A DNA stretch of 64,000 bases, from positions 6,200,001 to 6,264,000 of the forward strand of contig NZ_CP065053.1 of assembly GCF_015689335.1 (NCBI RefSeq). Direction: 5' to 3'. Position numbers and translations under genes: made by a program. The notes under the pieces are model-generated. The model saw nothing but the letters and a program-made list of their open reading frames with translations. It made no database searches and was not told the origin of the DNA. Source of the DNA: Massilia antarctica (GTDB taxonomy: Bacteria; Pseudomonadota; Gammaproteobacteria; Burkholderiales; Burkholderiaceae_D). Below, piece after piece: positions 16,311-24,012 of this stretch. Every line of letters starts with the position of its first letter. Within the stretch, counting starts at the first letter, position 1.

Positions 16311-18666
16311 GTTCATTTTCCTTGGTATTCGCAAAACAGGGCACCAGCAGCCACGCGAGCGCGGTCCCGATCAGCATGGTCAGCCCGAATGCCTGCAAGG
16401 CCGGAGTGCGGCTCAGGCCAAGCAGACCGAAAGACAAAATCGTATTCGCCGCCGACAGGCCCACGGCCAGCCATGGCGTGGTATCGCGCCGGCCCGGATG
16501 CTCCTGCATGAAGATGCCGTAATCGACGCCCACGCCAAGCAGCAGCATCAGCGCGAGCACGTGGAACAGTTGCAGCGACTGGCCGGCCAATCCGAGCACG
16601 CCGAGCGTGGCGATGGTCGCCACGGCGGTCGGCGCCAGCACCCTCCATGCGTTGCCGCGATAGCGCGGGTACAGCAGCACGAACACCACCGCGTACGCCG
16701 CCAGCACCACCCAGCCCATGTACTGGCGATAGCGCCCCAGCACCGATGAAATCTCGGCCACCTTGTCGACCCACTGCACGCCTTCCATGCCCTCGCCGGC
16801 GCGGCGCAAGTCCGGCAGCGCGGCCATGTTCATGCCGCGCAGCGCGACGATGCTGGCGTGGACGCCTTCGATGTCGCCCAGCCACAGGTGGCGCCACGGT
16901 TCGCTCGGCGGCGTCTTGAGGAATTCCTCTGGTGTGAGCGGCGCGCGCGGCGCCATCAGGTGGGCGCGCGTGGCGGCGCTCCAGGCGCTGTCTTCGTCGA
17001 TGGCCTTGGCCAGAGAGTCGAGCGGGCCGCCGGGCGCCAGCAGTTTGCTGTCGATCAGGGCGCGCCGTTCGACCTGCGTGCGTATCGACGGCACCCAGTT
17101 CGACATGGCCTGGTAGCCGCCGATGCGTTTGGCGGCGACCAGCGGGTCGAGGCGGCGCTTGAGCGCTTCCTCGCGCTGGAGCACGATTTCGGCGCTGGCG
17201 CCGCGCACCAGGAAGTATTGGACTGGCGTAGGCGCGTCGAGCAGCTTGCCCAGTTTGATCTGGTCATCGATCAGGTGCTTGGGCGGGGTTTGCAAGGAGC
17301 GGATATCGTCGTTGACGCCAAGGCGCGACCAGCCGAAACCGGCCAGCACGGCAAACAAGGCCGCGATGATCAGGGTCGGTAGGTTCAGTTGCACGCGCGG
17401 CCAGCGCGCCAGGGTGGCGCCGTAACGGCGCGCCAGGGCGCCCGTCCTGAGGGTGCCGCCCGAGACCAGCAGCGGGAACCAGCAAGTCACGGTCAGCCAG
17501 GCGAACACCAGGCCCACGGCCGAGAACACGGCCATGTGGCGCAGGCCGGGGAACGGGGTGAAGCCGAGCCCCGTGTAGCCGATCACCGCTGCCAGCAGGG
17601 TCAGGCCCAGTCCCGGCAGCAGGCGTTTGAGCAGGCGCACCGAATTCTCGGCCGGGTCGGCGCTGAGGCGGTTGCACAGGAAGTAGATGCCGTAATCCTG
17701 GGCCACGCCGATCAGGCTTGCCCCGAACACGAGGGTCAGCAGGTGGATGCGGCCGAACAGCAGCCAGCACACCGACAGCGAACCGAGAAAGCCGATCCCG
17801 ATCGACAGCAGTACCAGCGCGATCGGGCGCAGCGAACGGAAGGTGAACCAGGTCAGCAGCACGATGCCGGCCAGGGAACCGACGCCGATGGTCGACATTT
17901 CGCCTTCGGCCTGGCCACTGGCGGCTGACGCATGCAGCACCACGCCGGCGGTAATGACGTTCGCCTTCGGGGCGGCCTTGAGCGCGGCCTGTTTGGCCTG
18001 TTCGAGCAGCGGCACCACGGTTTGCTGGGCCGTCATCGAAAACGCCGGCGCGCGCATGGTCAGCGGCATGAGCACATACTGGCGCTCGGCGTCGGACACG
18101 AACAGCTTGCCGTCGCGCGGACGCACCGGCGTTTCTTGCGCGCGGTCCTGGACCCAGCCGGAAAACAGGCCGAACGGATCGTCGCGGAAGGCGCCCAGTT
18201 TCGGACCGGAGAAAGCGGAATACAGCTTGGCCAGGGCGGCATCGGTCCAGAATTGCGCTCTTTCGCTGCGCAGTTGCGCTTCCTGCCGCGCGGTGAGCAA
18301 GGCGGCGCTGTGCTTCTGGAACGGCGCCAGCCAGTCGCCCTGGGTTTCGTCAGACAGTTTCACCGCTTCGAGTACGCCGGGATGGCCGGCCAGCACAGCG
18401 TTGTAGGCGTCGGCGGCGCGCGTGGCATCAGTCCAATCGGGGGCGCCGACCAGCACGATCACGCGCTGCTGCGCCGCGTCCACCATGTGGGTGAACGACT
18501 GCTGCAGGATCGGGTCGCGCTCCTGCACCGGCAGCAAGGCCAGGATATCGGTGTCGGGCACGATGCGCTGGACCACCCACAGATAGGCGTTATGCCCCAG
18601 CAGGGCGCAGACCACCAGCGCCCAGAGCCAGGCCAGCCACTTGTGCCGCTTTACTTCGGAATTCAC
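16303..18666 (-). CDS. MMPL/RND-type exporter of the aryl-polyene cluster (ApeM-type)
   Basis: This is a 787-residue inner-membrane protein with the RND/MMPL layout: helix 1 near residues 12-30, a large periplasmic loop, a five-helix bundle near 250-410 (VGSLAGIVLLTWFTFRSLRPIALVLL, GVAQDYGIYFLCNRLS), a second loop, and a final bundle (MLLLGVGVDYGIFMQEHPGRRDTTPW). Asp residues in the DYGI motifs are the usual proton-relay positions. It would move the aryl-polyene lipid across the inner membrane. The start overlaps the LolA-like gene stop by 4 bp. Confidence 0.92.
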   Translation of the reverse strand: MNSEVKRHKWLAWLWALVVCALLGHNAYLWVVQRIVPDTDILALLPVQERDPILQQSFTHMVDAAQQRVIVLVGAPDWTDATRAADAYNAVLAGHPGVLEAVKLSDETQGDWLAPFQKHSAALLTARQEAQLRSERAQFWTDAALAKLYSAFSGPKLGAFRDDPFGLFSGWVQDRAQETPVRPRDGKLFVSDAERQYVLMPLTMRAPAFSMTAQQTVVPLLEQAKQAALKAAPKANVITAGVVLHASAASGQAEGEMSTIGVGSLAGIVLLTWFTFRSLRPIALVLLSIGIGFLGSLSVCWLLFGRIHLLTLVFGASLIGVAQDYGIYFLCNRLSADPAENSVRLLKRLLPGLGLTLLAAVIGYTGLGFTPFPGLRHMAVFSAVGLVFAWLTVTCWFPLLVSGGTLRTGALARRYGATLARWPRVQLNLPTLIIAALFAVLAGFGWSRLGVNDDIRSLQTPPKHLIDDQIKLGKLLDAPTPVQYFLVRGASAEIVLQREEALKRRLDPLVAAKRIGGYQAMSNWVPSIRTQVERRALIDSKLLAPGGPLDSLAKAIDEDSAWSAATRAHLMAPRAPLTPEEFLKTPPSEPWRHLWLGDIEGVHASIVALRGMNMAALPDLRRAGEGMEGVQWVDKVAEISSVLGRYRQYMGWVVLAAYAVVFVLLYPRYRGNAWRVLAPTAVATIATLGVLGLAGQSLQLFHVLALMLLLGVGVDYGIFMQEHPGRRDTTPWLAVGLSAANTILSFGLLGLSRTPALQAFGLTMLIGTALAWLLVPCFANTKENEHA

Positions 18667-19265
18667 AGCAGCGCCGCCTCCTCAAGGGTAATCGCGCCCT
18701 CGCCTGTCTTGATCTCGGAGAAGACGATGACGGTTTTGTCACCGCTCGCTTCAGCGATCTGGATATTCTTCACGTAGGCGCCGCCATCGAGCGAAATGGC
18801 GCCGATCGCCTTGGCCAGCGCCGGCTGGCGCGCCTTGAGCGCGACGTTCCAGCTGCCGCCATCGACATTGCCATCGACCTCGAACAGGGTTTCGAGCTGG
18901 CCCAGGTCGCCCGACAGCAGCGAGAACAGCACGCTGTTAATCATGCGCACGGTCGGTTCCTGCTTCGCTTCGAGGCGCATCGCCACCCGCTCGCCCTGGA
19001 AGCTGACGATTTCGTCGCGCGTCAGGCGCAGGGTGTTCGGGAACGGCTTCAGGGTGCGCCACAACACGCCCTTGCCCGCGACGACGCAAAAGCGCCCGTT
19101 CGAGGCGAGCGGCTTTTTCATGCCGGCCAGTTGCTTGGTCTGGTCGAAGCGGCCGCACAGGACGGCCGGCTTGGCCAGCAATGCCTGGATCTTGGCGATC
19201 GGCGCGGTGGCGCTGGCGACGGCGCAGGTGGCGCTGACGGCGAGGGCGAAGATCAAACGTTTCAT
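18663..19265 (-). CDS. LolA-like periplasmic carrier protein of the aryl-polyene cluster (ApeL-type)
   Basis: This is a 200-residue exported protein (signal MKRLIFALAVSATCAVASA). It has LolA-fold features: CGRFDQTKQLAGMKKPLASNGRFCVVAGKGVLWRT, ETLFEVDGNVDGGSWNVALKARQPALAKAIGAI and VIVFSEIKTGEGAITLEE. Two Cys flank the first strands. In aryl-polyene clusters this protein is thought to ferry the lipid-linked pigment through the periplasm. It overlaps its neighbours by 4 bp on both sides. Confidence 0.88.
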   Translation of the reverse strand: MKRLIFALAVSATCAVASATAPIAKIQALLAKPAVLCGRFDQTKQLAGMKKPLASNGRFCVVAGKGVLWRTLKPFPNTLRLTRDEIVSFQGERVAMRLEAKQEPTVRMINSVLFSLLSGDLGQLETLFEVDGNVDGGSWNVALKARQPALAKAIGAISLDGGAYVKNIQIAEASGDKTVIVFSEIKTGEGAITLEEAALL

Positions 19266-19696
19266 GCGTGGGTTACTCCTAATTTTTCAAACAGCACGGG
19301 CGGCGACATGAAGCACATCTCGCCGCTGGCGATATCGACCGCCACTTGCGTGGTGCTGGCGCGGTTGAGGCGCTTGCCGCTGGCAAGGTCGCTGATCAGG
19401 TAATCGATCTTCAGGCGGTTTTCGTATTCGACGATTTCGGCGCGCAGGAGCAGGCGCTGGCCGAAGACGGCCGGCCCGATATAGCGCAGGTTCATGTCGA
19501 TCACCGGCCAGGCGAAGCCGGACGCCTTCATCTGCACGTAGTTGTAGTCGATCTTGTCGAGCAGCGCGCAGCGCGCAACTTCGAGGTATTTGACGTAGTT
19601 ACCGTGCCAGACGATTTCCATCGGGTCCAGGTCGAAGAACTGGACCTGCATCTCGGTCTCGGAAAACCAGCGGCTTGGCGGCGCGCCCCTACGCAT
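19262..19696 (-). CDS. apeK: 4HBT-fold acyl-CoA/ACP thioesterase (ApeK-type)
   Basis: This is a 144-residue hotdog thioesterase of the 4-hydroxybenzoyl-CoA type. The catalytic segment is QFFDLDPMEIVWHGNYVKYLE, with the Asp of the DxxxVHxxxY-like motif. It would release or transfer acyl chains in aryl-polyene synthesis, or edit misprimed ACPs. It overlaps the ammonia-lyase stop by 8 bp and the LolA-like start by 4 bp. Confidence 0.9.
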   Translation of the reverse strand: MRRGAPPSRWFSETEMQVQFFDLDPMEIVWHGNYVKYLEVARCALLDKIDYNYVQMKASGFAWPVIDMNLRYIGPAVFGQRLLLRAEIVEYENRLKIDYLISDLASGKRLNRASTTQVAVDIASGEMCFMSPPVLFEKLGVTHA

Positions 19697-21242
19697 ACAG
19701 GGTCCAGGCCTGTTCGCGCAGGCGCGTGATCAGCACGCGCAGCTCGGGCTCCAGGCGGCGGTCTTCGGCCACCGGCGCCACGTCTTCGCCCAATTTTTCC
19801 ATCATGTCGGCCAGCGCTTGCGGCGCCGGGTTTTCCGGATTGACGCGCAAGCGCAGCCACACGCCCTGGCGCACCGTGATCAGGAGCGCGGCGACAACCT
19901 GCTCGGTCAGTTCCAGCACGCGCAGGCAGTCGCGCGCGGCGATGGTGCCCATGCTGACCTTGTCCTGGTTGTGGCATTCGGTCGAACGCGAGAACACCGA
20001 GGCCGGCATGGTCAGTTTCAGCGCTTCGGCGGTCCACGCCGAGGAACTGATCTGCAAGGCTTTCAGGCCATGGTTGATGGCCGCGCGCGGCCCTTCGGCA
20101 CCCGACAGATTCGCAGGCAGGCCGTGGTTGTAGCGGCTGTCGACCAGCAGCGCCATCTGGCGGTCCAGCAGGTCGGCCAGGTTGGCCACGGCGTTCTTCA
20201 TGCCGTCCATGGCAAAGGCGATGTGGCCGCCGTAGAAGTGCCCGCCGTGCAGCACGCGCTCGCCTTCGGCGTCGATGATCGGATTGTCGTTGGCGCTATT
20301 AAGTTCATTTTCGATCGACTGGCGGAAGAACGGCAGCGCGTCGGCCAGCACGCCGATGACGTGCGGCGCGCAGCGGATCGAGTAGCGGTCCTGCAGGCGC
20401 TTGCCGTTGCGTTCGGCCTGGCCCACATGCAGGTCGTCGCGCAGCCATGCGGCCACGCCCTGCATGCCGGCGTGCGGCTTGACCGAGAACAGGGTCTCGT
20501 CGAAGTGATGGGCATTGCCGTCCAGCGCGAACGAGGCCATGGCGGTGATGCGGGTGCACACGCGCGTGAGATACTCGGCGCGGTCATAGGCCAGGCAGGC
20601 CAGCGCGGTCATGACGGCGGTGCCGTTCATGATCGCCAGTCCTTCTTTCGGGCGCAGCCGCAGCGGCGTGATGCCGGCTTCCTTGAGTGCTTGCGCGGCC
20701 GGCATCTGCACGCCGTCGCGCCACACTTCGCGCTCGCCGCACAGCACCGCCGCCAGGTAGGACAGCGGGGTCAGGTCGCCGCTGGCGCCGACCGAGCCTT
20801 CGCTCGGGATCAGCGGCAACAGGCCGGCGTCGAGCAGGCGCGCGATCTGTTCCAGCAGTTCGACGCTCACGCCGGAAAAGCCCTTGGACAGCGAGGCCAG
20901 GCGCGTGGCCATCACCGCGCGCGTTTGCGCCGGCGTGAGGTACTCGCCCAGGCCGCAGCCGTGATAGGTGTACAGGTGGTGCGGCAGTTCGGCCACCAGG
21001 TCGGGCGGAATCGATACCGTGCACGAGTCGCCGTAACCGGTGGTGACGCCGTAAATGGTGCCGTCCTCGCGCAGCAGGCGGTCTAGGAAGTCGGCGCCGC
21101 GCGCGATCGCCGCGCGGAACACCGGGTCGGGCGAGAGCACGGCGCTGGCAGTGCCGCGCGCGATATCGACGATATCTTCGATCGTCAGACGTTCGCGGTC
21201 GAATTGGACGGCGCGGCGGGTAGTGGAGAGGTCAGGGTGCAT
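19689..21242 (-). CDS. HAL/PAL/TAL-family aromatic amino-acid ammonia-lyase
   Basis: This 517-residue lyase forms its MIO electrophile from Ala153-Ser154-Gly155 (GSVGASGDLTPLSYLAA). The essential Tyr lies in YGVTTGYGD (Tyr64). Other conserved segments are KEGLAIMNGTAVMTA, NSANDNPIID and FYGGHIAFAMD. Inside a polyene cluster it most likely deaminates Tyr or Phe to an aryl acid that primes the polyene, as proposed for flexirubin- and APE-type pathways. I cannot fix the substrate; a Tyr-His pair in the selectivity loop (LYTYHGCGLG) hints at tyrosine but is weak evidence. The start at 21242 overlaps the acyltransferase gene end by 11 bp. Confidence 0.92.
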   Translation of the reverse strand: MHPDLSTTRRAVQFDRERLTIEDIVDIARGTASAVLSPDPVFRAAIARGADFLDRLLREDGTIYGVTTGYGDSCTVSIPPDLVAELPHHLYTYHGCGLGEYLTPAQTRAVMATRLASLSKGFSGVSVELLEQIARLLDAGLLPLIPSEGSVGASGDLTPLSYLAAVLCGEREVWRDGVQMPAAQALKEAGITPLRLRPKEGLAIMNGTAVMTALACLAYDRAEYLTRVCTRITAMASFALDGNAHHFDETLFSVKPHAGMQGVAAWLRDDLHVGQAERNGKRLQDRYSIRCAPHVIGVLADALPFFRQSIENELNSANDNPIIDAEGERVLHGGHFYGGHIAFAMDGMKNAVANLADLLDRQMALLVDSRYNHGLPANLSGAEGPRAAINHGLKALQISSSAWTAEALKLTMPASVFSRSTECHNQDKVSMGTIAARDCLRVLELTEQVVAALLITVRQGVWLRLRVNPENPAPQALADMMEKLGEDVAPVAEDRRLEPELRVLITRLREQAWTLYA

Positions 21243-22179
21243 CGTTCTTGTCCAAATGGGGTAAGTGCCAGAAATCGTAAAAGTTGAACCACTCGAGCGG
21301 CGAGCGGACGCAGTGGTGCTGCAGGCGTGCCGCGAAGTCGCCGGCCACCTGGGCCAGTACCTCGTCGCGGCCCTTGCGCGGCAGGCGCACCGATTCGCGC
21401 AGCAGTTCGAAGTTCACTTCGTAGCCGCGTCCGACGCGGGTCGAGAACATCATGTAGAGCGGGCATTGCAGGATCGAGGCCAGCACGTAAGGCCCGACCG
21501 GAAAGGGGGCTTCGCTGCCCAGGAACGGCGCCAGCGCCACCCTCGGATCGGGCGACACCGGCACGCGGTCGCCGGCGATGACGACGAATTCGCCCCGCCC
21601 TACCCGCTCCGACAGCATCATCGCGGTGGCCGGGTTCATCTCGGTCACCTGCAGCAGATTGGTCTGGCTGCGCGGGTCGAGCGAAGCAAGCATGTTGTTG
21701 AAGGCCTGCGCGTGGCGCGTGTGCACCAGCACCGTCAGGGTCAGGCCCGGCACGTCGTTCGACAGCACGCGGCACAAGTCGGCGTTGCCCAGGTGCGTGC
21801 AGACCAGCACCGCGCCGCGCTTTTCGTCCAGCATGCGCCGCAAAGGTTCCATGCCGTGGTGGCTGACCAGGTTCTTGTCGAACAGGCCGCCCCACAGCAG
21901 CATCTTGTCGAGAATGGCTTCGGCAAAGCTGCCGAAGTGGCGCAGCACGCCGTACCAGCCGCCCGGCACCGGCGCAAAGGCACGCATCCGGTCCAGATAA
22001 TTGGTGGAGGCGCGGCGCGCGGCCGGCTTGGTAAGCACGTACCACGCCAGCACGGGATACAGCACCACCCGGAACGGCCAGCGGCCGAACACGCGGCACA
22101 CCCAGAACAGCAGGCGCATGCCGCCCACGAAGCTCGATTCCGAGATCGCGGCCCAGTGGCTGGCGTGCAGCTTTGTCAT
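21232..22179 (-). CDS. LpxL/HtrB-like lipid acyltransferase of the aryl-polyene cluster
   Basis: This 315-residue membrane-associated acyltransferase starts at the ATG that overlaps the glycosyltransferase stop (ATGA, 22179); a longer open frame to 22458 lies over the glycosyltransferase and is not used. Motifs are CTHLGNADLCRVL (catalytic His plus acidic residue, about residues 145-153), FVVIAGDRVPVS and FARL-type C-terminal helices. It resembles the acyltransferase half of the ApeJ protein, which in other clusters is fused to a glycosyltransferase. Here the two are separate but translationally coupled. It would attach a lipid or the polyene acyl chain to the glycosylated carrier. Confidence 0.85.
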   Translation of the reverse strand: MTKLHASHWAAISESSFVGGMRLLFWVCRVFGRWPFRVVLYPVLAWYVLTKPAARRASTNYLDRMRAFAPVPGGWYGVLRHFGSFAEAILDKMLLWGGLFDKNLVSHHGMEPLRRMLDEKRGAVLVCTHLGNADLCRVLSNDVPGLTLTVLVHTRHAQAFNNMLASLDPRSQTNLLQVTEMNPATAMMLSERVGRGEFVVIAGDRVPVSPDPRVALAPFLGSEAPFPVGPYVLASILQCPLYMMFSTRVGRGYEVNFELLRESVRLPRKGRDEVLAQVAGDFAARLQHHCVRSPLEWFNFYDFWHLPHLDKNDAP

Positions 22180-22919
22180 GCGCTCCGCCATTTGCGCGCC
22201 AGCAGCTTGGGCAGACGGATCAGCATGCCGAAAAACAGCACCGTATGCATGCGCGAAATGAGCACGTTGTCGCGAAAGGCCATGAAGTGCGATACGCCGT
22301 CGCTCGGGTAGGTCACGCGGGTCGGCAGGTTCACCACCTGCACTTCGTCCCAGAACAGGCGCACCAGGATTTCGGAGTCGAAATTCATGCGCTTGCCCAG
22401 CGCGCAGCGCGCATCGAGCGAGAGCACGGGCGCCACCGGATAGATGCGAAAGCCGCACATCGAATCGCGGATCGCGAACGACAAGGTGTTAATCCAGATC
22501 CAGACATGGGTCAGGTAGCGCGCGTACAGGCGCAGCTTCGGCACCGACTGGTCGTACACCGGGCAGCCGGCGATGACCGCGTGCGGATGCAGGCGCGCGA
22601 GCGCCACGAAGCGCGGAATATCGTCGGTATTGTGCTGGCCGTCGGCGTCGACCTGCAGCAGGTGCGTGTAGCCGGCTTGCGCAGCGCTGCGAAAGCCGGT
22701 CAGCACGGCCGCGCCCTTGCCCTGGTTGACGGCGTGGCGCACCAGCACGACCGTGCCGGGATGCGCCGCCGCCAGCTGGTCGAGCACGCGCGCGCACGAC
22801 GGCTTGCTGCCGTCATCGACCAGCATGCACGGCAAGCCGTGAGCGAGCACCGCCTCGACCACGGCGCCGATGGCGTGTTCGTGGTCGTACACGGGGATCA
22901 TCACGCAGGGCTTGAACAT
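22176..22919 (-). CDS. Family 2 glycosyltransferase of the aryl-polyene cluster
   Basis: This 247-residue GT-A fold enzyme has MIPVYDHEHAIGAVVEAVLAHGLPCMLVDDGS at the N-terminus, NQGKGAAVLTGFRSA and the metal-binding DADGQH motif. The C-terminal part is hydrophobic and basic, consistent with membrane association. It resembles dolichol-phosphate-sugar-synthase-like glycosyltransferases and the glycosyltransferase half of ApeJ. It likely builds the sugar or polar head group to which the aryl-polyene is attached. It starts 3 bp after the methyltransferase stop and overlaps the acyltransferase by 4 bp. Confidence 0.9.
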   Translation of the reverse strand: MFKPCVMIPVYDHEHAIGAVVEAVLAHGLPCMLVDDGSKPSCARVLDQLAAAHPGTVVLVRHAVNQGKGAAVLTGFRSAAQAGYTHLLQVDADGQHNTDDIPRFVALARLHPHAVIAGCPVYDQSVPKLRLYARYLTHVWIWINTLSFAIRDSMCGFRIYPVAPVLSLDARCALGKRMNFDSEILVRLFWDEVQVVNLPTRVTYPSDGVSHFMAFRDNVLISRMHTVLFFGMLIRLPKLLARKWRSA

Positions 22920-22922
22920 GGC

Positions 22923-23999
22923 TTACTCCACCCGGCCGAAGCGCAGCAGCGAATGGCAGTAGCCGATGCCGTCGCGCGCGGTGAGCAGTTTGAGTCCGGC
23001 CGCTTCGGCCAGGCGCACGTAGTCGCCGCTCTCGTAGATCTTGCTGTTCCCGCTGGCCATGGCCGTGAAGTACGGCGAGGTGTTGATCAGGCAGTAGGAA
23101 GCGATGTCGTAGCGCTGGCGGTCCCAGAAGGTGTCCATGACCAGCAGCTGGCCCTGCGGCGCCAGTGCGGCAGCGGCGCGTTGCAGGATGGTGGCAATGG
23201 CCGGCTCCGAGAAGCAGCTCAAAAATTGGCTCATCCAGATCACGTCCATCCCCGACGGCAGCGCCACGGCCGGGTCGAGCAGGTCGGTCGGGTGCAGGTG
23301 CGCGCGTTCGCGCACGCCGGCCGTCTCCAGCGAGGTCGCGGCGACCGACAACTGGCGCGGCAGGTCGACCAGGTGCAGCTCGACGTCGGCGTTGTAGTCC
23401 AGCGCGACGCAGCTGAATTTGCCGGTGTTGGCGCCCACGTCCATCACCTTGCGCGGCGCGGTCGCGAACACGTCCGGCATGATCGACGGGAAAGAGGTGT
23501 CCGAATAATAGTGGTCGAAGGCGAACCAGCTGGTCTTGGCCGGCTCCGACAGTTCCGACAGGCCCTGGTACAGGGTGGGCCACTCGCCCAGGGCTTTCAG
23601 GCCGATCGGCTTTTCGGCGTCGAGCGACTCGTCCAGCTTGAACAAGCCCTGGTAGCAGACGTCGTGGTTGAAATCGATGTTGATCTGGGTGATGCTGTCG
23701 GTGAGGACGCAAAAACCAGCCTTGTCGAGCGCATAGCGGCCATCGTGCACGAACACCACGCCGGCCGACAGGCAAGTCTCCAGCACGACTTTGAGGGCGT
23801 ATTCGGTCCAGCGGCCGGTGCCCGCCAGGTCGGCGATGGACAGTCCCGTTTCGCCGGCGTCGGCCAGGGTTTGCAGCATGCCGCGCTTCCACGCGTAGCG
23901 CACGCACTGGAATACGACCGGGCCGAAGGCGATTTTCTGGGCTTCAAAACGGGCTTCGAAGGCAGTCTGGCGATCAGGGGAGAATTTTTTATCTAACAT
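22923..23999 (-). CDS. SAM-dependent methyltransferase of the aryl-polyene cluster (ApeB-type)
   Basis: This 358-residue protein has a helical N-terminal part and a class I SAM-binding motif MDVGANTGKF (about residues 186-195), followed by the acidic strand end LHLVDLP. This is the O-methyltransferase layout with an N-terminal dimerisation domain. In aryl-polyene pathways the aryl head is C-methylated or O-methylated, and this is the only methyltransferase in the cluster. The start at 23999 (MLDKKFSPDRQ) lies 13 bp after the ligase stop; a longer frame to 24278 overlaps the ligase and looks like a shadow. Confidence 0.87.
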   Translation of the reverse strand: MLDKKFSPDRQTAFEARFEAQKIAFGPVVFQCVRYAWKRGMLQTLADAGETGLSIADLAGTGRWTEYALKVVLETCLSAGVVFVHDGRYALDKAGFCVLTDSITQINIDFNHDVCYQGLFKLDESLDAEKPIGLKALGEWPTLYQGLSELSEPAKTSWFAFDHYYSDTSFPSIMPDVFATAPRKVMDVGANTGKFSCVALDYNADVELHLVDLPRQLSVAATSLETAGVRERAHLHPTDLLDPAVALPSGMDVIWMSQFLSCFSEPAIATILQRAAAALAPQGQLLVMDTFWDRQRYDIASYCLINTSPYFTAMASGNSKIYESGDYVRLAEAAGLKLLTARDGIGYCHSLLRFGRVE

Positions 24000-24012
24000 G
24001 CGAGGCTTCAGG

